Assembly: GCF_005484945.1 (NCBI RefSeq) | Contig: NZ_CP034035.1 | Coordinates: 310,001 to 374,000, forward strand | Origin: Brenneria rubrifaciens | GTDB taxonomy: Bacteria; Pseudomonadota; Gammaproteobacteria; Enterobacterales; Enterobacteriaceae | Length of the DNA: 64,000 bases | Direction: 5' to 3' | Shown: piece after piece, positions 40,640 to 49,715 of the stretch | How positions within the stretch are numbered: position 1 is the stretch's first letter | Layout: every line of letters starts with the position of its first letter | Made by a program: the position numbers and the translations under genes | Notes under the pieces: generated by a model | Databases searched by the model: none | What the model saw: the letters and a program-made list of their open reading frames with translations, nothing else | What the model was told of the DNA's origin: nothing

Positions 40640-41818
40640 TTAACGCTCGACCCAGCCCAGCGTGCGGCGGGCAAACGCATCACGCATCAACGGCAGATTA
40701 TTCATGGCCATCAGCCCCAGATTGCGGCCGATTTCCAATGCGGTATAGCGGTTGGCAAAAAGCCTGACCAGCCCGTCGGTAATCGCCACGGTGGTCTGCT
40801 GATCGGGTCGGCGGCGCTGCTGGTAACGGCTGAGTACGCTGTAGTGACCCGGGTCCCGATGATGTTGAACGGCTTCGACCACCGTTTCCGCCAGCGACAT
40901 GACATCCCGCAGGCCCAGATTAAAGCCTTGCCCGGCGATTGGGTGTAATGTCTGCGCCGCGTTGCCCACCAGCGCCAGACGATGGCTGATATGCTGGCTG
41001 GCAGTCAGTAATCGTAACGGATAGCTGTGGCGTTCACCGACGTGAGCGATCGCGCCCAGACGCCAGCCAAACGCCCGCTGTAACTGCCGGCGAAATTCGT
41101 CTTCACGCCAGTTATCAACCTGAGTTTGCTGGCGGCGATCGTGGCACCAGACCAGCGAACTGCGCCCTTTGCTCATGGGTAACATCGCCAGCGGGCCGTG
41201 CGGCGTAAAACGTTCGAATGCGCGCCCCTGATGCGTTTCGGCCGTCGTCACGTTGGCGATAACGGCGATTTGGCCGTAGTCGCGCTGTTGCCACCGAATC
41301 CCGCAGGATTCCGCCAGCGTTGAGCTGGAACCATCGGCGGCCACCATGAGTTGTCCGGTCAGTACCGCACCGTTATCCAACGTCAGCCTCGCCTCGCTTT
41401 GCGTACGGACAACGGCAACCACGCTTGCCGGACAGTGCAGATGTACGCCCGGAGCCTGTTTCAGCAGAGAGAACAGCCGCTGGCCCGCTTCATGCAGTTC
41501 CACAACGTGCCCCAACGCGGGCACGTGATAGTCCGAGGCAGTCAGCTTAACAAAGCAGGCATGGCCGCGATCGCTGACGTGAATGTCGGTTATCGCGCTG
41601 GCGCAACTGGCCAGCGTTTGCCAGATGCCGATGGTTTCCAACTGCTGGCGGGTGCCTTCCGACAAGGCAATCGCTCTGGCGTCAAAGCCCGGATGTTGGC
41701 GTTCGAGCGGCGATTTCGCTTCGATCAGCGCTACGGGAACGCCTCCTTGTGAAAGTGTGGATATCGCCAGCGCCAGCGTTGCGCCTGCCATCCCTCCGCC
41801 GACAATCATTATCGTCAT
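40640..41818 (-). CDS. ubiH: ubiquinone biosynthesis C6-hydroxylase UbiH
   Basis: UbiH is the 2-octaprenyl-6-methoxyphenol hydroxylase of aerobic ubiquinone synthesis. The 392-residue flavoprotein has the dinucleotide-binding N-terminus (IMIVGGGMAGATLALAIS) and the C-terminal FAD motif (VGNAAQTLHPIAGQGFNLGLRD). Residue pattern and length match E. coli UbiH. It is the third gene of the ygfB-pepP-ubiH-ubiI cluster. Confidence 0.97.
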   Translation of the reverse strand: MTIMIVGGGMAGATLALAISTLSQGGVPVALIEAKSPLERQHPGFDARAIALSEGTRQQLETIGIWQTLASCASAITDIHVSDRGHACFVKLTASDYHVPALGHVVELHEAGQRLFSLLKQAPGVHLHCPASVVAVVRTQSEARLTLDNGAVLTGQLMVAADGSSSTLAESCGIRWQQRDYGQIAVIANVTTAETHQGRAFERFTPHGPLAMLPMSKGRSSLVWCHDRRQQTQVDNWREDEFRRQLQRAFGWRLGAIAHVGERHSYPLRLLTASQHISHRLALVGNAAQTLHPIAGQGFNLGLRDVMSLAETVVEAVQHHRDPGHYSVLSRYQQRRRPDQQTTVAITDGLVRLFANRYTALEIGRNLGLMAMNNLPLMRDAFARRTLGWVER

Positions 41819-41851
41819 GGTTTTATCCTGATACTTAATTTCGGGCGGCGG

Positions 41852-43174
41852 CTAGGCAGAATGTCTTTGCGCCATGATCGCTTCAATTTCGTCGGCGTCT
41901 TTCACCACGCCGGCCGTCAGGTTTTCGTTGCCAGCCTCGGTGATCAGAATGTCATCTTCAATACGCACCCCAATTCCCCGATATTGCTGCGGCACTTTGG
42001 CATCGGGCGAGATATACAGGCCGGGTTCGACCGTCAGCACCATGCCGGGTTCGAGCGGGCGGCCGCGATCGGAGCAACCGTAATCGCCGACATCGTGTAC
42101 GTCCAGCCCCAGCCAGTGGCCAAGCCCGTGCATGAAGAACTGACGGTGCGCCTGTTCAGCAATCAACGCATCGACTTCACCGTGCAGAATACCCAGTTTG
42201 ACCAGCCCGCTGACCATGACGCGCACCACTTCATCATTGACGTCACGGATGCTGCGGCCGGGAGCAAACAGCGCCAGCGCCTTGAGTTGCGAGCGCAGTA
42301 CGATGTCGTAAATGGCGCGTTGTGGTTTGGTGAATTTGCCATTGACCGGAAAGGTACGGGTGATATCCCCGGCGTAGCTGCGGTATTCACATCCGGCGTC
42401 GATGAGCACCAAATCGCCGTCGCGCATTTGGGATTCATTTTCAGTGTAGTGCAGAATACAGGCGTTATTGCCGCTGCCGACAATGGTGTTGTAAGAGGGA
42501 TAGCGCGCGCCATGACGGGTAAATTCATGATGAATCTCCCCTTCAAGCTGGTATTCAAACATGCCGGGGCGACAAATCTGCATAGCGCGGGTATGCGCCA
42601 GCGCGGTGATTTCCCCGGCGCGGCGCATCACATCAATTTCCGCCTGTGATTTAAACAGCCGCATTTCGTGCACCCATGGACGCCAGTCGGTGAGGGTGGG
42701 CGGCGCGGAAAAGTTCTTACGGGCGCCGCCGCGCAATGTCTCCAGCGAGGCGAAGAGCAGCTTGTCGGCGTAGTCATATTGTCCCTGCGCATGATAAATC
42801 ACGTCCAGACCGTTGAGCAGCAGATGTAGCTGGGCGTCAATTTCATTAAACGGCAGCGCCCGGTCGACGCCCAGTTTGGCGGGCGCGTCGTTCTGACCCA
42901 GACGCCGGCCGAACCAGATCTCGGCCTTCAGATCGCGCACACGGTTGAATAGCACGCTATGGTGATGTTTTTCGTCGCTTTTAATCAGCAACAGCACCGC
43001 TTCCGGCTCGTTAAATCCGGTAAAATACCAAAAGTCGCTATTCTGACGATAAGGATAGACACTGTCCGCATTGCGCGTCGTTTCGGGTGCGGCAAAAATG
43101 ATCGCGGCGCTGGCGGGCGCCATTTTCTCCAGCAGTGTCCGACGACGACGAAGGAATTCTTGTGGATTCATCAC
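41852..43174 (-). CDS. pepP: Xaa-Pro aminopeptidase PepP
   Basis: PepP (aminopeptidase P) removes an N-terminal residue preceding proline. The 440-residue protein has the M24B pita-bread fold with the two-manganese ligands in VLIDAGCEYRSYAGDITRTF (two Asp), HGLGHWLGLDVHD (His), GMVLTVEPGLY (Glu) and IRIEDD-type VRIEDDILIT (Glu). It ends 33 bases before the ubiH start. Confidence 0.97.
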   Translation of the reverse strand: MMNPQEFLRRRRTLLEKMAPASAAIIFAAPETTRNADSVYPYRQNSDFWYFTGFNEPEAVLLLIKSDEKHHHSVLFNRVRDLKAEIWFGRRLGQNDAPAKLGVDRALPFNEIDAQLHLLLNGLDVIYHAQGQYDYADKLLFASLETLRGGARKNFSAPPTLTDWRPWVHEMRLFKSQAEIDVMRRAGEITALAHTRAMQICRPGMFEYQLEGEIHHEFTRHGARYPSYNTIVGSGNNACILHYTENESQMRDGDLVLIDAGCEYRSYAGDITRTFPVNGKFTKPQRAIYDIVLRSQLKALALFAPGRSIRDVNDEVVRVMVSGLVKLGILHGEVDALIAEQAHRQFFMHGLGHWLGLDVHDVGDYGCSDRGRPLEPGMVLTVEPGLYISPDAKVPQQYRGIGVRIEDDILITEAGNENLTAGVVKDADEIEAIMAQRHSA

Positions 43175-43231
43175 CTGCTCCTGAAAATATACCGTGCAGC
43201 CTTGCGATACCTGTTTTTGTACCGCAGCGAA

Positions 43232-43816
43232 TTAATGCAGCGTCGGTTTCTTCTGAACCGGCGCGACAACTTGTTGGCTGGTAAATCCGTTATGACACAA
43301 AATGGCCGATACACGAACATACTCAATCACTTCTTCAAGTGATTGTTCCAGCTCTTCCTGATCTTCATCTTCGTCATAGCCTAATTGGGCGATGTTGCGT
43401 AAATCATCAATGGCTTCTTTCAGTTCACCCTCGGCTTTGTTCAGACGCGGTTGAACCACCCCCAACCCCAGCAAAAAGTGGTTTACCCAGCCCGCCAGCG
43501 CATCGGCACGGTCAAATACCGTGTTCGCCTTGTCGCCGTCGTCAGGCAGGAATAGCTGAAACATGAAACCTTCGTCTTCGAGCGTTTCACGCGTCACCTG
43601 ATACAGGTGCTGGATCGGTTGAGACAGCGTGTGCGGAAAGGCCATCCCTTCGTTCGTCAGTTCAAAAACCAGCGTACGCCAGCTGTCATCGTGGTTGCCG
43701 CCGCACAGCATGCCGCAGATCAAGCCATGCATTTCTGCGGCGGTTAGGGCGATTTGCTGCTGGTGGAGCAGTTGGTCGAGGGCTTCATAGCCAGGAAACG
43801 TATTCTCTATAGACAT
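43232..43816 (-). CDS. ygfB: UPF0149 family protein YgfB
   Basis: The 194-residue protein is the first gene of the pepP-ubiHI cluster and matches E. coli YgfB ([14 protein letters not shown]...). It is an all-helical UPF0149 protein with the conserved [17 protein letters not shown] segment. Its biochemical role is not well defined, although a related protein modulates ampD expression in Pseudomonas. It is divergent from zapA. Confidence 0.94.
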   Translation of the reverse strand: MSIENTFPGYEALDQLLHQQQIALTAAEMHGLICGMLCGGNHDDSWRTLVFELTNEGMAFPHTLSQPIQHLYQVTRETLEDEGFMFQLFLPDDGDKANTVFDRADALAGWVNHFLLGLGVVQPRLNKAEGELKEAIDDLRNIAQLGYDEDEDQEELEQSLEEVIEYVRVSAILCHNGFTSQQVVAPVQKKPTLH

Positions 43817-44004
43817 GCGGATTCGTCATCGTTGGCAGGATTAGTTCGTGTTATGCTACCACCAAGCCCGGTGGGGATACCAGAAAGGGCTTGTATCTTA
43901 TATTAGGGGTATATATAGTGGCGCCCGCTTTAACTGGCCCGACGCCAGAGAGCTCAGGATCTATTCCATGCGGGCGCGAAAACGAAATAAGGCAGGAAGG
44001 TGGC

Positions 44005-44334
44005 ATGTCTGCACAACCCGTAGATATTCAGATTTTTGGCCGTTCGTTAAGAGTCAACTGTCCGCCAGAACAACAGGATGCATTGAATCAGGCTGCGGAA
44101 GATCTTAACCAGCGGTTGCAAGATCTCAAAGTACGCACTAGAGTCACAAATACGGAGCAACTGGTGTTTATCGCCGCGCTGAACGTGTGTCATGAACTGG
44201 CGCAGGAGCGGGGTAAAACCCGGGATTACGCGGCGAACATGGAACAGCGTATTCGTATGCTGCAACAGACGATTGAACAGGCGCTGTTGGAGCAAGGACG
44301 TATTACGGAACGCCAGGGACCGCAGTTTGAGTAA
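44005..44334 (+). CDS. zapA: cell-division protein ZapA
   Basis: ZapA bundles FtsZ filaments and stabilises the Z-ring. The 109-residue product starts at [20 protein letters not shown], almost identical to E. coli ZapA, and has the C-terminal coiled coil ([23 protein letters not shown]). An AGGAAGG ribosome-binding site precedes the ATG; the earlier ATG in the longer frame is not supported. 6S RNA and ygfA follow, as in other enterobacteria. Confidence 0.97.
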   Translation: MSAQPVDIQIFGRSLRVNCPPEQQDALNQAAEDLNQRLQDLKVRTRVTNTEQLVFIAALNVCHELAQERGKTRDYAANMEQRIRMLQQTIEQALLEQGRITERQGPQFE

Positions 44335-44409
44335 CATTGAATTTTGACAAAAGTCCGGTGTTTTTGCGCAATAAGACGTGATAAGGTCTTTAACGAGTAA
44401 CGAATTAAA

Positions 44410-44593
44410 ATTTCTCTGAGGTGTTCGTCAGCGGGCCAGTCCCCTGAGCCGATATTTCAAACCAACAGAATGTAGCGCTCCGTGGTTGGTGAGCATGCTC
44501 GGTTCGTCCGAGAAGCCTTAAGACTGCGACGCTATATTCACCTTGAACCAAGGGTTCAAGGGTTACAGCCTGCGGCGGCATCTCGGAGATTCC
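44410..44593 (+). ncRNA. ssrS: 6S RNA
   Basis: The 184-base stretch matches E. coli 6S RNA closely. It has the 5' end ATTTCTCTGAG, the GAGCCGATATTTCA segment, the GTTGGTGAGCATGCTCGG hairpin, the ACCTTGAACCAAGGGTTCAA arm and the closing TCTCGGAGATTCC that pairs with the 5' end. 6S RNA mimics an open promoter and holds sigma-70 RNA polymerase in stationary phase. It sits between zapA and ygfA, the conserved location, and is co-transcribed with ygfA. Confidence 0.98.
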
Positions 44594-44638
44594 CTTTCTT
44601 TCACGCACGATCGTCTTGGCTATCGTTTCCGTTTTCGT

Positions 44639-45253
44639 ATGCAGCCTACATCATCATTCGTATCGTCCCTTTCATCCGCTCGACATCGTCAGCAAATCCG
44701 CCAGGATATGCGCCAGCGCCGTCGTCAGATCACGCCGGAACAGCAGATGCTATTCGCTCAACAGGCGGCGGATCGGGCTTCTCTTCATCCTAAAATACAA
44801 CAAGCGCAGCGCGTGGCGGCATTTCTTTCGTTCGATGGCGAACTGGATACACAGCCGCTGATTCAGCAATTTTGGCTGTTGGGGAAGCAGGTTTATTTGC
44901 CGGTACTCCATCCGTTCAGCGCCGGGCATTTGCTGTTCCTGCGTTACGCGCCGGATACCGAACTGGTGATGAATCGCCTGAAGATTCTGGAACCGCGGCT
45001 GGATGTGCGGCAGGTGCTGCCGACGCAACAGCTGGATGTGCTGCTGACGCCGCTGGTGGCGTTTGACCATCTGGGACAACGGCTGGGGATGGGCGGCGGT
45101 TTCTATGATCGCACCTTACAGCATTGGCCGCGGCGCGGGCCTTATCCGATAGGTCTGGCCCATGATTGCCAGCAGGTTGATGGCTTACCCAGCGAGCATT
45201 GGGACATTCCGTTGCCGGAAATCATTACGCCTTCACGTTGTTGGCGATGGTGA
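44639..45253 (+). CDS. ygfA: 5-formyltetrahydrofolate cyclo-ligase
   Basis: The enzyme converts 5-formyltetrahydrofolate to methenyltetrahydrofolate with ATP. Starting at MQPTSSFVSSLSSARHRQQI the protein has 204 residues. It shows the family segments FDGELDTQPLI, LVMNRLKILEP and GQRLGMGGGFYDRTL (ATP and folate site). A longer frame begins inside 6S RNA and is rejected. It lies downstream of ssrS, as in E. coli, where it also influences persister formation. Confidence 0.95.
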   Translation: MQPTSSFVSSLSSARHRQQIRQDMRQRRRQITPEQQMLFAQQAADRASLHPKIQQAQRVAAFLSFDGELDTQPLIQQFWLLGKQVYLPVLHPFSAGHLLFLRYAPDTELVMNRLKILEPRLDVRQVLPTQQLDVLLTPLVAFDHLGQRLGMGGGFYDRTLQHWPRRGPYPIGLAHDCQQVDGLPSEHWDIPLPEIITPSRCWRW

Positions 45254-45400
45254 TTTGGTTTGTTTGAGCGCCTGTTAAAGAAACACAACAAGGAGAAGAG
45301 AATATCAAAGTGCGTAATATTTTTAATGGATCGATTGAATTGGCGTATGCATGAAGAAAAATGAATACGTGGGAAAATATTAAAAGCATAATAAAAAATA

Positions 45401-45443
45401 CAGATAATGATTGCCTAATAATAAATTAGATAATCATTATCTG
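45401..45443. repeat. perfect 12-bp-arm inverted repeat with embedded Fur-like palindrome
   Basis: CAGATAATGATT (45401-45412) and AATCATTATCTG (45432-45443) are exact reverse complements around a 19-base loop. The right arm includes AGATAAT-C-ATTATCT (45428-45442), a perfect 7-1-7 palindrome close to the Fur consensus. There is no T-run, so it does not look like a normal terminator of ygfA. Confidence 0.75.
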
Positions 45444-45530
45444 TTAAATGATTTAGTATTAAAAACAAGTTAATTTGAAATATATGTTCTTTCATCAAGA
45501 AATTTCTATCGTAAAAGTTCAATGTATTAA

Positions 45531-45548
45531 GCATGTTAATTAACATGC
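45531..45548. promoter_or_regulatory. perfect 18-bp palindrome upstream of the LysRS-ALDH gene
   Basis: GCATGTTAATTAACATGC equals its own reverse complement over all 18 bases. It ends 22 bases before the candidate -35 box, a good place for an activator or repressor dimer. No regulator gene is present next to it. Confidence 0.7.
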
Positions 45549-45570
45549 CTGGTAAAAAGGATAAATAAAA

Positions 45571-45599
45571 TTGACAAATATAAAAGCCAGATATATCTT
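45571..45599 (+). promoter_or_regulatory. candidate promoter of the LysRS-ALDH operon
   Basis: A perfect TTGACA (45571-45576) is followed after 17 bases by TATCTT (45594-45599), a weak -10. It would give a leader of about 95 bases. Alternative -10 boxes such as TATACT (45625-45630) have no suitable -35. Confidence 0.5.
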
Positions 45600-45700
45600 T
45601 TTCTTATCTTACTAATTAAATCATTATACTGCCAACCATACTCTTATTCACTTAGGGAAACTTTTATGTCTATAATTTAATTGTCCACAAGGAGATGATG

Positions 45701-48511
45701 ATGAAGTGGTGTAAAAATATATCTGCTGATATTATCGGAAAGAGTCAAGAAAATGTAATAAATATCCAAGCTGGTTTCGGTCCTACAGGGCTACCCCATA
45801 TTGGTACATTATGTGAAGTGTTAAGAACGGACATTATAAATAAATATTTTACTGACTTAGGGTACAAGGTTAATTTTTTCCTAATATCTGATGATCTCGA
45901 CCCCTTTAGAAAGGTTCCTTCTAATATTCCTGAAGCAGATACATTCACACCTTTTCTTGGTAAGCCTATTTGCATGGTTCCTGATCCATTTCATGAATTT
46001 AATTCATTCTCGAATATGGCTGAAGACCGACTCATGAAACTGGTAAAAGACTACGGTATAGAATGTCAACTTATCAGAAGTTCAGATGCATATCGTAGTG
46101 GATTTTATAATAAAACCATTAAATTTTTTTTAGAAAAATACGATGAGATAAATGAGTTGTGCCGTATGTCTACTGGAGCGTTAAGGCAGAGAACTTACAG
46201 CATGATAATGCCATTATCTAAAATAACAGGTAATGTTCTTGAGCACATAAAAATTACTGAAATTGATCACAAACGAGGTGAGATTACTTACTTCATACCT
46301 TCAGATGAAGTGGTTAACAAACCAGGTTTTGAGTATGGTGTTTCTCTGGCTGAATTTTATAAAGACGAAGTCCTGGATCGTGAAATGAAAATTTCGGCGC
46401 TTAATGGTGAATGTAAACTTCAGTGGAAAGCGGATTGGGCCATGCGACAACTTGTAAGAAATATTGATTTCGAAATGCATGGTGAGGATTTACGCGCTTC
46501 AGCATCTGTGGTCAGAAAAATAGCGGAAACCCTCAACTACAAACCTCCCATATTATATTCATATGGCCTTTTTCTAGATGTAAAAGGAAAGAAAATATCA
46601 AAATCAAAAGGTAATGGATTCTCTCTGGAAGAGGCTCAACTACTGCTTTCTCATGCCGCTATCAATAAATTTCTTTCTACCGACCCAAAGCGTTCTCGTC
46701 GCTTTTATCCCGCGATGTCCCCCCGTCTTAATGATATCGCTGATCATAACAACCAAAATATAATTAGTCATCATAAGTTATCTCGTATTCTTACTGCCTT
46801 TAACCCTCTGAGCAAAACCGCGGCAAGAACATTTCTAGAAAGCAAAGTGCCTTTATTACTCAACGACAAAGACAAAGTCGAACGTTGTATTGAATTATTT
46901 TTCAGAGTTAATATAAATAATAAACCGGTTTTCGGACTTACCGAAGATGAAGTTTATATTTTTTACAGGTTAGCGCAGCGAATTGAGGCTTTACATAATC
47001 AACCCCGTTGCGAAATTTGTGATTCGATACTCGAAACGCTATCAGAAAACCTTCCCGGAAAATCGCGTCATGAACGCTATCAACTTCTATACCGTGGCCT
47101 TTTAGGTACTGATAGCGGACCACGACTCAAAACCTGGATAACAATGCACTCACACAAAGAGATAGTATTTCGGCTAAATAATCCATATAGAGCGGAGCAT
47201 GCTAATCCAGAAAAAAATTTCTTTCCATCTCTTAGAAGCAACGCAGTTATTAAAGGAGAAAAAAGAATGCGTAAGCCTGCCTTAACAACAGAGATAAGAA
47301 TGGATGAAGTTCAGAATCATTGTAATATTCTGGTGTCTTCACTTCGAGAGAGAAAAGAGAGTATTGTGAAGTCACTTTCCGGTTACCAGTGCAAGAACGT
47401 TACGTTGGATGAAATTTCACGTTCTTGTGATTTTCTTGAAAATATTTCTGCGAACAAAGAATATTTCGTCAAAAGAATAAATGGAGTAACATCATTCCTT
47501 CCCCTTAATCAGCCCATTTATGCTTCTGTGTGCTTTGGATTCATTCCGTCTTTGATGGCGGATGATGTTTGTATTCGCCCACCGACAGCGATGCATGAAC
47601 ACTACAGATATCTGATGAACGCATTAGATCTACCGAGTTTTTCAAGTGCTTTACAAATATCATTTGAAGATAAAGATATTTTTCTCAGTAAGCGGGTAAA
47701 TGTTACTGATGCGGTGATTTTTACCGGAACGCCTGAGAACGCCCGAAAGGTCAGAAAACATTTCAGGCGAGATGCGCTCTTCATCCTGAATGGTGCGGGT
47801 CATAATCCGCTGATAATTTCCGATGACGCAGACCTTAACAATGCTCTGGATTCCACTTTAAGGGTAGTACTTTACAATCAGGGACAAGATTGCGCAGGAC
47901 CGAACGCTATCCTTGTTCATCATGATATACATAAACAATTTACTGACATGCTGATAGCGGCACTGAAGGCCCGCCAGCATCAAGTTGGACACTATAGAGA
48001 AAACAATGTGATTGTGGGCCCTAACAGTGATATAGACCACTGCATAAAAATGGCTTATGAGTTTCGTACCCATCGTCAATACTGTATCTATGGAGGAGAA
48101 ACCAACCCCGTTACTGGAATGATTAAACCCACTGTATTTTCGAAGCCGTTAATGGAAGGCGGTAATTACCGTGAGTTTTTCGCACCAGTATTTTTTATAC
48201 AGAAATATGACCATGATGATGAGCTTGAAACATACTTTTCTCACTCACAATATTCTGGTAATGCGATGTACATTTCACTGTTTGGTTCGAGCAGGTTTAT
48301 TGATAATGGGCTCAGTGGTACGCTACATCGCCCGGAAAGCATACTACGTAATACAGACCTGCATATTGAAGAGCGTGGTTTTCTTCCCTATGGTGGGCAA
48401 GGAACGGCAGCCTCATGCCTTTGGATAAACGGCCAAAGAATCAACGGCAGTACGCTTCCTCAAAGAGATATTTTTAACTACCTGGTTAAACCCGTACTGG
48501 AAGCGCAATGA
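45701..48511 (+). CDS. class I lysyl-tRNA synthetase fused to an acylating-type aldehyde dehydrogenase domain
   Basis: Three ATGs are adjacent (45695, 45698, 45701); the third has the best spacing from AAGGAG and gives 936 residues. Residues 1-510 look like an entire class I (LysK-type) lysyl-tRNA synthetase: GPTGLPHIGT near residue 32, KKISKSKGNG near 300, and a C-terminal cage domain with LYRGLLGTDSGPRLKTW near 475. After a linker, residues 565-936 form an ALDH-fold domain. It has LPLNQP (oxyanion Asn about 603), IFTGTPENARKV, NGAGHNP in place of the ELGGK glutamate loop, NQGQDCAGP (nucleophile Cys about 731) and REFFAPV. Gammaproteobacteria normally use class II LysS, so this is an extra, acquired enzyme. 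AT-rich, coupled to an MFS gene. A reductase of activated lysine is inferred. Confidence 0.85.
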   Translation: MKWCKNISADIIGKSQENVINIQAGFGPTGLPHIGTLCEVLRTDIINKYFTDLGYKVNFFLISDDLDPFRKVPSNIPEADTFTPFLGKPICMVPDPFHEFNSFSNMAEDRLMKLVKDYGIECQLIRSSDAYRSGFYNKTIKFFLEKYDEINELCRMSTGALRQRTYSMIMPLSKITGNVLEHIKITEIDHKRGEITYFIPSDEVVNKPGFEYGVSLAEFYKDEVLDREMKISALNGECKLQWKADWAMRQLVRNIDFEMHGEDLRASASVVRKIAETLNYKPPILYSYGLFLDVKGKKISKSKGNGFSLEEAQLLLSHAAINKFLSTDPKRSRRFYPAMSPRLNDIADHNNQNIISHHKLSRILTAFNPLSKTAARTFLESKVPLLLNDKDKVERCIELFFRVNINNKPVFGLTEDEVYIFYRLAQRIEALHNQPRCEICDSILETLSENLPGKSRHERYQLLYRGLLGTDSGPRLKTWITMHSHKEIVFRLNNPYRAEHANPEKNFFPSLRSNAVIKGEKRMRKPALTTEIRMDEVQNHCNILVSSLRERKESIVKSLSGYQCKNVTLDEISRSCDFLENISANKEYFVKRINGVTSFLPLNQPIYASVCFGFIPSLMADDVCIRPPTAMHEHYRYLMNALDLPSFSSALQISFEDKDIFLSKRVNVTDAVIFTGTPENARKVRKHFRRDALFILNGAGHNPLIISDDADLNNALDSTLRVVLYNQGQDCAGPNAILVHHDIHKQFTDMLIAALKARQHQVGHYRENNVIVGPNSDIDHCIKMAYEFRTHRQYCIYGGETNPVTGMIKPTVFSKPLMEGGNYREFFAPVFFIQKYDHDDELETYFSHSQYSGNAMYISLFGSSRFIDNGLSGTLHRPESILRNTDLHIEERGFLPYGGQGTAASCLWINGQRINGSTLPQRDIFNYLVKPVLEAQ

Positions 48512-49662
48512 CAGAAAACGCTTGGAGATCCCGCTTTACGACCCTGAACATGATAATTGCAGCATCCCTGGTAGGGCTGGTCACTGGGTACACATTGCCT
48601 TTGATCAGTCTGAAGCTTGCGGAACAAGGACACAACACCGCGACGCTCGGTATTCTGGCAGCGCTACCCGCCGCTGGAATGATGTTATCTTCTTTTATTA
48701 CGCCATTGCTCAGTCGTCGCCTACATGCAAGATACCTTTTATCGGGTAGTCTTATTATCCTTGCAGCGTCAACCGTTGCTTCATACCTGCTGTCACACCC
48801 CATGCTATTAATCTTACCTCGATTGCTAACGGGGCTGGCGTCGGGGCTCCTGGTTGTACTGGGGGAAAGTTGGATCACCAGTTGCGCTTCAAATAAACAC
48901 AGAGCGACATTGACTGGGTTGTATACCTCAGTTTTCACTGGATGTCAGTTGATGGGGCCGCTGCTTATTACCGCCGGGGAGAATATTCAAGCATATGCGC
49001 TATGGCTGATTTGCGGCGTGTCTGGCGCTTGTGCGCTCATGTTGAAAAATTGCGCTGATATGATCCGGGCGGAGGAAAAGTCTTCTGCCTCTTACAGGAG
49101 CCTTGTACCATTTCTACCTGCGATTGCTTCAGGCGTATTCTGCTTTGCTTTCTTTGATGCCAGCATACTCTCGCTCTTTCCTCTCTATGGCGTGGCGCAA
49201 GGTATAGACCAAAAGTCTGCGATATTAATGGTAACGCTTATCTTTCTGGGGGATGCTTTATTCCAGACGCCGATTGGATGGCTGGCGGACAAATGCGGCA
49301 TCATAAAAACGCATATCGGCTGTGGCGTTCTTTTCTGTTTTATGCTGATTTTAATCACATTTTCATTCTCTTCCCCAGCGCTTCTGGCTTCAGTTTGTAT
49401 CATTCTTGGTGCGGTGGCAGGGGGACTTTACACGCTTTCCCTTGTCCGGGCTGGTCAGATTTTTGCCGGTCAGCGACTGATTGTGATGAATTCACTGCTG
49501 GGATTGTTTTGGTCTGCTGGCAGTATCACCGGCCCTCTTCTTTCCGGTGCGGTCATTGCGTTTTATGGTTATGACGGGCTGATTGCGGTATTACTTTTAA
49601 CGGGGGTTTTGTTTGTCAGCATGCAATGCATGTTAAGAAAAGCGTGTTATCAAGTCCGCTAG
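48508..49662 (+). CDS. MFS transporter coupled to the LysRS-ALDH fusion
   Basis: The 384-residue protein has about twelve transmembrane helices and the MFS loop 2-3 pattern, here GILAALPAAGMMLSSFITPLLSRR. It resembles the YcaD/sugar-efflux-like branch with a repeated layout in the second half (GDALFQTPIGWLADKCG). Its ATG overlaps the stop of the fusion gene (ATGA), so the two proteins are made together. The most economical role is export of the product of the fusion enzyme, or import of its substrate. Its GC content is higher than that of the fusion gene but lower than the core genes around it. Confidence 0.88.
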   Translation: MTENAWRSRFTTLNMIIAASLVGLVTGYTLPLISLKLAEQGHNTATLGILAALPAAGMMLSSFITPLLSRRLHARYLLSGSLIILAASTVASYLLSHPMLLILPRLLTGLASGLLVVLGESWITSCASNKHRATLTGLYTSVFTGCQLMGPLLITAGENIQAYALWLICGVSGACALMLKNCADMIRAEEKSSASYRSLVPFLPAIASGVFCFAFFDASILSLFPLYGVAQGIDQKSAILMVTLIFLGDALFQTPIGWLADKCGIIKTHIGCGVLFCFMLILITFSFSSPALLASVCIILGAVAGGLYTLSLVRAGQIFAGQRLIVMNSLLGLFWSAGSITGPLLSGAVIAFYGYDGLIAVLLLTGVLFVSMQCMLRKACYQVR

Positions 49663-49715
49663 GGGAATAACTGACCTAATCTGTGACTGAAGATCAAACG
49701 GGGCTTTTTGAAGGT

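Noticed and set aside
44543..44638. N-terminal extension of the ygfA frame into the 6S RNA gene
   Set aside because: The first 32 codons are 6S RNA sequence; the ATG at 44639 gives the normal protein length.
45745..45975. Minus-strand frame inside the LysRS-ALDH gene
   Set aside because: It is the antisense shadow of a conserved synthetase region and has no ribosome-binding site.
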